Assembly: GCA_031285365.1 (NCBI GenBank) | Contig: JAITWP010000118.1 | Location: forward strand, 1-13,118 | Length of the DNA stretch: 13,118 bases | Direction of reading: 5' to 3' | Origin: Azoarcus sp. | GTDB lineage: Bacteria; Pseudomonadota; Gammaproteobacteria; Burkholderiales; Rhodocyclaceae | Shown: piece by piece, positions 1 through 6,780 of the stretch | Layout of the letters: each line of letters opens with the position of its first letter | Numbering within the stretch: position 1 is the stretch's first letter | Program-made: the position numbers and the translations under genes | The notes under the pieces: model-generated | Database searches by the model: none | What the model was told of the DNA's origin: nothing | What the model saw: the letters and a program-made list of their open reading frames with translations, nothing else

Positions 1-147
1 GTTGCCGACAACCGCAATGCCAACCTGCTCGCCGGGCTGCAAACCGCCAAGCTGCTGTTCAACAACAGTTTGGGAGCATCGACGTCCACGATAGACGGCG
101 CGTATTCGCAACTGGTCAACAAGGTCGGCATTGCGGTTGTCGGCAAC
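1..147. repeat. 147-bp segment bounded by perfect 21-bp inverted repeats, inverting the FlgK C-terminal codons
   Basis: Positions 1-21 and 127-147 are exact reverse complements of each other, with 105 bp between them. Read on the plus strand the segment encodes the expected FlgK C-terminal D0 helix; read on the minus strand, in frame with the upstream flgK, it gives an unrelated open peptide. Flipping the 105-bp interior restores a natural FlgK sequence across the 148/147 junction. The segment is 49 codons long, so both orientations stay in frame. One arm begins at base 1, which suggests a contig end formed at a repeat or a fold-back chimera; a true invertible switch is possible but less likely. 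Confidence 0.85.
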
Positions 148-1785
148 GCCGGCCTCCGTGGGAAGCAGGTTGAAGGTGTCGCCGTCCTGGGGCGTGCCCG
201 AGAGGGTGAACGTAAACTCATACCCGCCCGGGCCGTTCACGGTGAATGTCTTTCCTGAAGAATCGGTCACCGGGTTATAGGTTGTCGGAGTAATGGTGAA
301 GAGTCCCGAAGTGTCCGTCAGGATTCCGCTGTTGTACTCCAGTTCCAGATTCCAGGTACCGATCACGCCGGTCACGTCGATCATCGTGATGTCCGATATT
401 TTGCCGGTCCCGACGTTGGTGGTCGGCACATTGCCGATGACCGGGCAGCCTGCGGCAATCTGGCGCGGGTCGCTGATCGCCATTGCAATGTCGCGCGCCG
501 CATAACGTGTGGGCTGGATGAGCGCCTTTCCCCCTGCGGCTAGTTCGGGAATGGGGGTGGCGGGTAGTGTGATCAATAATCCTTCAAAACTAAAACTACC
601 CCCGGATCCGGATCCAAGCAGGGTCTGGCTGGCCTTGGTGCTCAGATTGGTGATGACGTAGTTCGTGCCATCGAACGTCAGTTCGTAGTCGGCATCGGTC
701 AACAAACCGAGGTTCTGGATGTCGTCGGAAAGAAGATCGGTATCAAAATCGAAACTCACCACGGCGGCGTTATTAGGCACGATACGGGGATCGGGCACCT
801 TGAAGAAATCCAGCCCCAACGCCCCGTTCAGGTCAACACCGAGTTTTTGCAGATTGTTGAAGGCGGAAGCGATCGAGACCGCAATCATTCCAATCCGGTT
901 TTGCGTCGTGTCGAGCGACTCGCGACGGAATTCGAGCAACCCCGCAAGTTGACCGCCGGTAATCAGGCGTTCGGGAATCTCGATGGGATTTCCGTTCTTC
1001 GGGATGATCGCAATTCCATAGCGTTGCGGGTCGTTCGGATCCTGAATCGTTCCAAGCCGGGTGGCCACGTTGCCCATGATCAGGCTTTGCCCGGAACCGA
1101 AGAACACGGACAGCGTGCCGTCGGCCTGCTCTTTCGTCGTCACCTGGACCAACTTGTTGAGTTCGGTTACCAGTTGCCAACGTTGATCCAGCAGATCATT
1201 GGCCGCGTTGCCACCACCTGCCGCCTGCGCCACCAGGATGCGCTGATTGAGTTCGGCAATGGCATTGGAGAGCGTATTGACTTGATCGACCGTGGCGCGG
1301 ATGTCGTATTCCACGCCTTCGCGGATTTCGGTCAGGCGGGCGTCCAGCGTATGGAAGCTCCCTACCAGCGCCTGTGCGGCAGACAGCAACGATTGCCGCG
1401 CCGACAGATTCGTCGGATCGGCGGCAATTTCCCGCACCCCGGCAAAAAATGCATCCATCGCTGCGGAAAGTCCGGTGGTGGAGTCGGCCAGCATGTTATC
1501 GATCTGCCGGATTTGCGCGGCGTAAGTCGCGTACTGGGTTTTTCGCGTATCCGCATTCAACACCTGGTTTTCAAGAAACTGGTCGTAAGCGCGGGTCACA
1601 GACGCTATCTGCGTACCTGTGCCGAAAAACCCCACACCGGAAAAATATGGCGAATTATTAACCTGAATGACGCTCTGGCGGTGATAACCGGGCGTGCTCG
1701 CGTTAGCCATGTTGTGACTGGTGGTAATCAGTTGCCCCATTGCGGCGTTGACACCCGATAGTCCGATATTGAGCAAGCCTGCCAT
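1..1785 (-). CDS. flgK: Flagellar hook-associated protein 1 FlgK, partial (3' end missing and rearranged)
   Basis: FlgK is the first hook-filament junction protein; it is exported by the flagellar type III apparatus and assembles on the distal end of the hook. The N-terminus starts MAGLLNIGLSGVNAAMGQL and contains the flagellar-rod/hook signature around NMANASTPGYHRQ, typical of the D0/D1 helices. A long middle region with hook-like beta segments follows. The start at 1785 follows a GGGGA stretch and a sigma-54-type promoter. Some 546 codons are collinear with the family. From position 147 down to 1 the minus strand stays open but no longer resembles FlgK; the expected C-terminal D0 sequence (DNRNANLLAGLQTAKLL, then AYSQLVNKVG) is instead on the plus strand of the same 147 bp. 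The gene is therefore cut by the window edge and its last visible part is inverted. Identity is confident; the integrity of the 3' end is not. Confidence 0.92.
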   Translation of the reverse strand, partial: MAGLLNIGLSGVNAAMGQLITTSHNMANASTPGYHRQSVIQVNNSPYFSGVGFFGTGTQIASVTRAYDQFLENQVLNADTRKTQYATYAAQIRQIDNMLADSTTGLSAAMDAFFAGVREIAADPTNLSARQSLLSAAQALVGSFHTLDARLTEIREGVEYDIRATVDQVNTLSNAIAELNQRILVAQAAGGGNAANDLLDQRWQLVTELNKLVQVTTKEQADGTLSVFFGSGQSLIMGNVATRLGTIQDPNDPQRYGIAIIPKNGNPIEIPERLITGGQLAGLLEFRRESLDTTQNRIGMIAVSIASAFNNLQKLGVDLNGALGLDFFKVPDPRIVPNNAAVVSFDFDTDLLSDDIQNLGLLTDADYELTFDGTNYVITNLSTKASQTLLGSGSGGSFSFEGLLITLPATPIPELAAGGKALIQPTRYAARDIAMAISDPRQIAAGCPVIGNVPTTNVGTGKISDITMIDVTGVIGTWNLELEYNSGILTDTSGLFTITPTTYNPVTDSSGKTFTVNGPGGYEFTFTLSGTPQDGDTFNLLPTEAGVADNRNADLVDQLRIRAVYRGRRCSQTVVEQQLGGLQPGEQVGIAVVGN

Positions 1786-1820
1786 GATGTTCCCCGAAAA
1801 AACGTTCCTGCCCATGTCAC

Positions 1821-1836
1821 AGCAAGAACCTTGCCA
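1821..1836 (-). promoter_or_regulatory. Sigma-54 (-24/-12) promoter for flgK
   Basis: On the minus strand this reads TGGCAAGGTTCTTGCT. It matches the RpoN consensus (TGGCACG-N4-TTGCW) at 11 of 12 defined positions and has the obligatory GG-N10-GC spacing. Its -12 GC lies about 37 nt before the flgK start, leaving room for a leader of about 25 nt. In bacteria with polar flagella, RpoN-dependent transcription of flagellar genes is well known, so the context supports the site. Confidence 0.65.
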
Positions 1837-1938
1837 GCGGAGAAGACGGCAAAATCCGCCGTCGGGAGCATCACTGACTCCTGTGCCACGTTCCGGACTG
1901 CTCATAACGGTACAATGTGCCGCAGGGAGGATGAGAAA

Positions 1939-2511
1939 ATGACGACCATGATTCTGGGGCTTGTGCTGTTCTTTGTCGCACACAGCCTGAAAGTGGCCCG
2001 CAAGGTACGAATGTCATTGCTGGAACGGATGGGTGAGAACCTCTATAAAGGTGTCTATTCGGCAGTGTCTCTTGTCGGCTTGATCCTGATCGGCTTCGGT
2101 TTTGCCGATTACCAGTCCAGTGGCAAGATTCTCATATGGGTTCCGCCATTCTGGATGAAGCACATGGCGTTGCTTCTGAACTGGATTGCCCTCGTTTTCT
2201 TTGCAGCAGCCTATCTGCCCTGCCATATCCGGCGAACGCTCAAACACCCGATGCTGGCAGGAATCATCATATTGGCAGCAACCCATCTGCTTACCAATGG
2301 CGACATGGGCGGCATGATTCTGTTCGGTGCATTTCTGCTTTGGGCAGTGGTCGTGCGTATCAACGTCAGGTCTCGTCCCGTTGATGGAAACCCGCCCAGG
2401 GCATCCATGCCCTTCGATCTCCTGGCGCTCGTGGCCGGCTCCGTTTCCTACGCAGTCATCGTTTTCTGGCTGCACCCCGCTGTCTTCAGGATTCCTGTCT
2501 GGCCAGGCTAA
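1939..2511 (+). CDS. NnrU-family integral membrane protein
   Basis: This 190-residue protein is mostly hydrophobic, with about five or six predicted membrane segments (roughly residues 3-16, 42-60, 76-94, 104-120, 124-142 and 160-178). The segment containing HPMLAG, then HLLTNGDMGGMILFGAFLLW, is the hallmark of the NnrU family, first linked to denitrification and nitric oxide metabolism and distantly related to the zeta-carotene isomerase Z-ISO. The start at 1939 is chosen because GGGAGG sits 8 nt upstream at 1925-1930; a 36-codon upstream extension of the frame is polar and has no comparable signal. A TACAAT sequence at 1911-1916 could be a -10 element, but its -35 is poor. No nitrite or nitric oxide reductase genes are next to it, so its substrate or partner is unknown here. 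Confidence 0.85.
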   Translation: MTTMILGLVLFFVAHSLKVARKVRMSLLERMGENLYKGVYSAVSLVGLILIGFGFADYQSSGKILIWVPPFWMKHMALLLNWIALVFFAAAYLPCHIRRTLKHPMLAGIIILAATHLLTNGDMGGMILFGAFLLWAVVVRINVRSRPVDGNPPRASMPFDLLALVAGSVSYAVIVFWLHPAVFRIPVWPG

Positions 2512-2551
2512 GGGTACGCTGAATTATTCAGTGCAGTGACCGTTTTTCCCT

Positions 2552-2597
2552 CGCCCCTTCCCCCCTCTCCCGCAAGCGGGAGAGGGGGGAAGGGGCG
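2552..2597. repeat. 46-bp extragenic palindrome (22-bp perfect arms, 2-nt centre)
   Basis: The arms 2552-2573 and 2576-2597 are perfectly complementary around a central AA. The core CCCTCTCCCGC...GCGGGAGAGGG recurs at 4531-4558 on the other side of the chemoreceptor gene. Neither side carries a downstream T-run in the transcribed direction, so this is better called a REP-like palindrome than an intrinsic terminator, although a transcript leaving the NnrU gene could be stabilised or stopped here. Confidence 0.85.
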
Positions 2598-2858
2598 GGA
2601 GGTAAGGGAATGAATCAGCACTTCCCTGGCAAATAACAAAATTACAATTAAATAACTTAATAGGTAATTTCCGTGAAGTGAGAAAATATTTTACGGGTAT
2701 TAACCGTATAAGCTTAAAAAATTATCGACTTCAAGTATATGTTCGTTATATCGAAACTTGGACAGGTAATTTTTTACATTCCAAAAGTTCCCTTTCATGA
2801 AAACTTGCTTACCCGCAAGGTTCATTTGTTATACCGAGGGTATTATTTGGAGCACGTT
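2598..2858 (+). other. AT-rich leader upstream of the chemoreceptor
   Basis: No convincing gene is seen here. From about 2630 the composition becomes strikingly AT-rich compared with its neighbours, as expected for promoter DNA. A small inverted repeat (TACGG at 2692-2696, CCGTA at 2704-2708) could be an operator or hairpin. A weak sigma-70-like pair is TTGCTT at 2805-2810 with TTATAC at 2829-2834, spaced 18 bp. A 40-codon in-frame extension of the chemoreceptor starting at 2739 lies in this DNA, but it is not preferred as coding. Confidence 0.45.
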
Positions 2859-4517
2859 ATGTTCAACAACCTTAAAGTTAGCAGCAGGCTTTTTCTTCTT
2901 ACTGTGTTTGCTTCCGTAGTCACCATCATCGTTGCGCTGTTCGGATTATTCGGTATGGCAAGGATGTCGAACAATATGGATGTCATGTACAACGAAAGGA
3001 CTGTGGCGTTTGCTCAACTCGCCAAAATCGACAGCGACGTCGGTATGCTGACGGCCGACGTTTTTCGTTCCTTACAACATAACCCTGCTTCGGAAATCAA
3101 CAGAATTCATGCCAACCACGCGATTTCGGAGCACCTGAACGCAATTGAAGCGCGGCTCAAGAGCATTGAGGCAGCATGGAAAACCTTTACCTCTATTCCC
3201 TTGGGAGACGAAGAAAGGGTTCTGGTTGCACGCTTCAATGAGGGCTATGCCCGGTTCGTCAATGAGGTCATTACCCCCGCCATTGCCTCGTTGCGTGCCA
3301 ACGATTTTTCCTACGAAGTTCATGAACAGTTCATTAGTGGATACCGTAACCTGGGAATCCCCGTGGAAAATATCACCCGCGAACTGACCGAACTCAATGC
3401 CAGGCTTGCCGCAGAGAATTTCAAGGATGCCAATGAAACTCGCCTGTCTTCACGCACAAACATGGTGGTCGCTTTCACCATTGGTCTATTGCTGAGCATG
3501 TCGCTTGCCTGGATGATCATTCGCGCTATCGTTACCCCGTTGTCGGGCTTGCAGAAGGCGATGGGCGAAATCGAACAGAGTGGCGATTTCACCCGACGCG
3601 TAGATGTTTCAGGTTCCGATGAGGTCGGACGAACTGCGTCATCGTTCAATCATTTGCTGGGAGTGATGCAAAAAGCCTTGGGTGAAATTCTTGAGCATAC
3701 GACCCGGATCGACGCCGCCGCCACTGAACTCGCCACTACCGCGCAACAGGTCGCCCAAAGTTCCGAAATGACCAGTGAAACCTCCTCGGCGATGGCCGCT
3801 TCCGTCGAAGAGATGACTGTCAGCGTTACCCAGATTGGTCAAAGTGCGCAGGAAACATTTGATATCACACAACAGGCGGAAGAACTCTCGCAACAGGGGG
3901 CCAATGTCATCAACCAGACCGTCAGCGAAATGCACGCCATGTCTGAAGCGGTGCGTGTGTCTTCCGAGAGCATCGCCGAACTGAGCCGACACTCCGCACA
4001 GATTTCCAGCATCGTACAAATGATCAGGGACGTTGCCGACCAGACCAACCTGCTGGCGCTAAACGCGGCGATCGAAGCAGCGCGTGCCGGAGATCAGGGG
4101 CGTGGCTTTGCCGTCGTTGCCGACGAGGTGAGAAAACTCGCCGAACGCACTGCCAGCGCCACTGGCGAGATCGGTGCGATGATCACGACTATCCAGGGCA
4201 GCGCGCATTCGGCGGTCACCGCGATGAACAATGCTGCCGGACTGGTCGAATCCGGCGTTGCGCTGGCTGATCAGGCCGGACGCGCGATTACGGATATGCA
4301 GCAGGGTTCCAAACATGTGCAGACGTGTGTCAGTGACACCAGCACGATCCTGGCTGAACAGAGCGCGACCAGCCAGACGATTGCGCAGCAGGTCGAGCGC
4401 GTTGCCCAGGCAGCAGAGGAAAACAGCGCCGCAGCGCGTAGTTCTTCTTTTGCGGCGGAAAATATCGAACAACTGGCGCATGCGATGCGCGGTACGGTAG
4501 CGAGATTTAAAGTCTAA
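2859..4517 (+). CDS. Transmembrane methyl-accepting chemotaxis protein (four-helix-bundle sensor, HAMP, MA domain)
   Basis: This 552-residue chemoreceptor would signal to CheA/CheW. Order of parts: TM1 at about residues 11-33; a periplasmic all-helical sensor at about 34-198 that looks like the 4HB_MCP type; TM2 at about 201-224; HAMP at about 225-277; and a long coiled-coil signalling domain to the end. The signalling hairpin is intact at about 383-430 (QTNLLALNAAIEAARAGDQG, then RGFAVVADEVRKLAER). No C-terminal CheR/CheB docking pentapeptide is visible; the protein ends ARFKV. The start at 2859 is chosen because GGAG lies just upstream (about 2849-2852) and TM1 then sits at the N-terminus as usual. 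The ligand cannot be told from sequence. The stop codon overlaps the convergent hydF by 11 bp. Confidence 0.93.
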   Translation: MFNNLKVSSRLFLLTVFASVVTIIVALFGLFGMARMSNNMDVMYNERTVAFAQLAKIDSDVGMLTADVFRSLQHNPASEINRIHANHAISEHLNAIEARLKSIEAAWKTFTSIPLGDEERVLVARFNEGYARFVNEVITPAIASLRANDFSYEVHEQFISGYRNLGIPVENITRELTELNARLAAENFKDANETRLSSRTNMVVAFTIGLLLSMSLAWMIIRAIVTPLSGLQKAMGEIEQSGDFTRRVDVSGSDEVGRTASSFNHLLGVMQKALGEILEHTTRIDAAATELATTAQQVAQSSEMTSETSSAMAASVEEMTVSVTQIGQSAQETFDITQQAEELSQQGANVINQTVSEMHAMSEAVRVSSESIAELSRHSAQISSIVQMIRDVADQTNLLALNAAIEAARAGDQGRGFAVVADEVRKLAERTASATGEIGAMITTIQGSAHSAVTAMNNAAGLVESGVALADQAGRAITDMQQGSKHVQTCVSDTSTILAEQSATSQTIAQQVERVAQAAEENSAAARSSSFAAENIEQLAHAMRGTVARFKV

Positions 4518-5757
4518 ACTCACTATTTACGCCCCTCTCCCGCTTACGGGAGAGGGGCTGTTTTCTCCACGGCGCAGCCACTCTGTCGAGCAGCCCCTGA
4601 ACCACGGATATGGCCATGCCAAAATTCGTGACCGGCACCTGCGCAGCAGCGCAAAGCTTCAATCGCCGCCGCATTTCACCCGCATTGAGCATACAGCCGC
4701 CACAATGGATGACCAGGGCAAAGCGTTCGAGATCGTCCGGAAAATCCCCGCCCGTGCTGAATGAGAAATCCAGGGTATGCCCCAAGCGCCGTTGCAGCAA
4801 CTCAGGGATTTTCTGCTGTGCAATATCATCTTTTTGCGCGTGATGAGAACAGGCTTCCGAAATCAGCACAGGAGCATTTGACGAAAGCCTTTCAATGGCC
4901 GAAGCACCTTCCAGCAAAAGATCGAAATCGCCTTTTTGCCTGGCAAACAGTATGGAAAAAGTCGTCAGCGGTACATGACCGGGAAGAATGCCCACAACTT
5001 CCCGCACGGCCTGAGAGTCCGTGATGACCAAGGCAGGCTCTTCCGTTAACAAGGCCATGGTTCTCGCCAGCCCGGAGGGTTGTGTCACAAGGGCAGGATG
5101 GTTGGTTTCCACCAGTTCACGCAAAACCTGCACCTGAGGAACGATCAACCTGCCGACAGGCGCAGAAGCATCGATGGGCGTCACACAGACGACCGTCGCT
5201 CCCGGAGGCAAAATATCCGCCACCAGAGGCTTCTTCGCCTCTTTTTCCGGTGCCAGGGCAACAACGGCATCTCGCAGAAAGGCGGGGTCTTCCACCCGAT
5301 CGGCGGACAGGGCAATGAACGGCAGATTCCTGCCTTCGCACCAGAGCATGGCTTGCTTCGCGGCTTCTCCATGGATGTCCGCCTTGTTGCCCAAGACGAG
5401 AAAAGGAATCTCCAGTTTCCCCAACGCAGTAATGAGATCCTCCTCCCAGGGACCAATGCCCCGATCGTCCGTCACAACCAGTGCCATGTCCGAACGGGCC
5501 AGCACCTTGCGTCCCGTCTCGCGCCGGAGAATTCCCAGGTCGGACGCCTCGTCGAGACCTGCCGTGTCGTAGAAGGTAACCGGGCCCAGCGGCAACAGTT
5601 CAAAAGGCAAGGCAACCGGATCACCAGTGGTGCCAGGCAGAGGCGAAACGATAGCCGCCTTCTGCCCTGTGAGGCAGTTGAGCAATGTCGATTTCCCCGT
5701 GTTGCAGCGGCCGAGAATGGCGATTTGCAGCCGATTGCCACGAAATGCCCTAGCCAT
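4507..5757 (-). CDS. hydF: [FeFe]-hydrogenase H-cluster maturation GTPase HydF
   Basis: HydF is the cytoplasmic scaffold that receives the diiron precursor made with HydE and HydG and delivers it to the apo-hydrogenase. The 416-residue protein has an N-terminal GTPase domain with P-loop GRCNTGKS (16-23), DTAG (64-67) and NKAD (124-127), a middle dimerisation region, and a C-terminal cluster domain with C303-x-H305 and H351-C352-x2-C355, matching the family's CxH...HCxxC motif. It is the last gene of the operon, 15 bp after hydE, with AAGGA before the start. The final 16 or so residues (PLSRKRERGVNSEFRL) are encoded by the REP-like palindrome at 4531-4558 and the end of the convergent chemoreceptor gene, so the original C-terminus was probably lost or extended. 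All key residues precede this tail, and function is expected to be retained. Confidence 0.95.
   Translation of the reverse strand: MARAFRGNRLQIAILGRCNTGKSTLLNCLTGQKAAIVSPLPGTTGDPVALPFELLPLGPVTFYDTAGLDEASDLGILRRETGRKVLARSDMALVVTDDRGIGPWEEDLITALGKLEIPFLVLGNKADIHGEAAKQAMLWCEGRNLPFIALSADRVEDPAFLRDAVVALAPEKEAKKPLVADILPPGATVVCVTPIDASAPVGRLIVPQVQVLRELVETNHPALVTQPSGLARTMALLTEEPALVITDSQAVREVVGILPGHVPLTTFSILFARQKGDFDLLLEGASAIERLSSNAPVLISEACSHHAQKDDIAQQKIPELLQRRLGHTLDFSFSTGGDFPDDLERFALVIHCGGCMLNAGEMRRRLKLCAAAQVPVTNFGMAISVVQGLLDRVAAPWRKQPLSRKRERGVNSEFRL
4531..4566 (+). terminator. REP-like hairpin with T-rich tail, likely terminator of the chemoreceptor gene
   Basis: Twelve-bp perfect arms (4531-4542 and 4547-4558) enclose a CTTA loop, followed by TGTTTTCT, 13 nt after the chemoreceptor stop codon. 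The arms share the CCCTCTCCCG core of the 2552-2597 palindrome. The hairpin lies inside the 3' end of the hydF reading frame on the opposite strand. Confidence 0.6.
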
Positions 5758-5772
5758 TGTTTTTTCCTTCGC

Positions 5773-6780
5773 TCAGGAACCCGCCCCGAGTCGCCATGCG
5801 CCTCCGGCACTGGAGGGAACGGTAAACCCGGCGGCTTCCAATATCGGACGGAATCTGGCCGCCCGCTCTTGCGGGTCTTCCAGATCCCCATTCTTTCCGG
5901 GATAGATGGCATAGTCGCCACGCACTTCCGGCGGTGTCAGGGAGAGCATCAACACGTCGGCCACTTCGAGTGCTGCGAGCCGCACCGCGTCTCCCTGCAA
6001 GCCCAATGCGCTGGTCACCGGGATATGGGCTTCGGGCATCAATTTTCGACCGAGCGCCATGGCGTACAGATTGGTCGTGACATCGCCCGGTGGATGACCC
6101 TTCAATGGCGTTTCCGGATGTGGAATGAAAGGGCTGACGGAAAGCATGTCCAGTTCCAGGGAGGCAAGTCCTTCAAGCCCTCGATCAAGAGATTCTTCCG
6201 TTTCTTCCGGCAACCCCGTAATGAGACCGGAACCGACTTCATAGCCCAGATCTCTCAGATGCATGAGGGCATTCAGTCGTTCCGACAGCCTTCTGCCGGG
6301 TCGTAACCGCGCGTACTGCATCTCTTCCATCGTTTCCAGCTTCAACAGATAACGATCCGCTCCGGATCGACGCCATAGCGCGTATGTCGCCCTGTCCCAT
6401 TCTCCCAATGACAGGGTAACGGCCAGACCGAGATCACGCTTTATTCGCTCGACGAGCTCCGCGACAGCCTCGGCGGACAGGCCAGAATCTTCACCCGATT
6501 GAAGCACTACCGTGCCAAACCCCACCCGCTTGACCGCCTTTGCCGCATCAAAAATGGCCGCCCCATCCATCCGGTAGCGGCGCAACCTGCGATTGCCACG
6601 GCGCAAGCCGCAGTACAGGCAGTTTTGACGACAATGGTTTGAAATTTCCACTATCCCGCGCAAAAACACCTGACACCCCCAATACTGCTTTCGCAACGCA
6701 CAGGACTCTTGCCACAAATCCGTTTTGGCAGAAGCCGATGACGAGAAAAAGATCGGGGTTTTCGCGGCTTTCACACGCAC
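5773..6780 (-). CDS. hydE: [FeFe]-hydrogenase maturation radical SAM protein HydE
   Basis: HydE is a cytoplasmic radical S-adenosylmethionine enzyme acting with HydG to build the 2Fe subcluster of the H-cluster, in the steps leading toward the azadithiolate bridge. The 335-residue protein has the C-x3-C-x2-C motif at C50, C54 and C57 (ISNHCRQNCLYCGLR) preceded by the family's LRG segment, and VLQSGED near residue 92, a typical HydE motif. The start is a GTG. The longest version begins at 6780 and overlaps the hydG end by 10 bp; a second GTG at 6774 would give a 4-bp GTGA overlap and is equally possible. Either way, translation looks coupled to hydG. HydE can be confused with BioB or PylB, but the hydG and hydF neighbours settle it. 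Confidence 0.93.
   Translation of the reverse strand: MRVKAAKTPIFFSSSASAKTDLWQESCALRKQYWGCQVFLRGIVEISNHCRQNCLYCGLRRGNRRLRRYRMDGAAIFDAAKAVKRVGFGTVVLQSGEDSGLSAEAVAELVERIKRDLGLAVTLSLGEWDRATYALWRRSGADRYLLKLETMEEMQYARLRPGRRLSERLNALMHLRDLGYEVGSGLITGLPEETEESLDRGLEGLASLELDMLSVSPFIPHPETPLKGHPPGDVTTNLYAMALGRKLMPEAHIPVTSALGLQGDAVRLAALEVADVLMLSLTPPEVRGDYAIYPGKNGDLEDPQERAARFRPILEAAGFTVPSSAGGAWRLGAGS

Noticed and set aside
847..1761. 304-codon plus-strand open frame opposite flgK
   Set aside because: Antisense shadow of a clear flgK, with no recognisable motif or ribosome-binding site.
1831..1938. 36-codon extension of the NnrU-family protein
   Set aside because: It overlaps the flgK promoter, is polar, and starts at a rare TTG, whereas 1939 has a strong GGGAGG.
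2541..2600. The 2552-2597 palindrome as a rho-independent terminator
   Set aside because: No T-run follows the stem on either strand; the T-run at 2543-2547 precedes it on the plus strand.
2739..2858. 40-codon N-terminal extension of the chemoreceptor
   Set aside because: It lies in AT-rich leader DNA, would bury TM1 behind an atypical segment, and lacks a ribosome-binding site; the ATG at 2859 has GGAG at proper distance.
5080..6306. Long plus-strand open frame (408 codons) opposite hydF and hydE
   Set aside because: It spans the hydF/hydE boundary antisense to two confidently identified genes, is rich in Arg, Gln and His, and shows no domain; it is a mirror of GC-biased codons.
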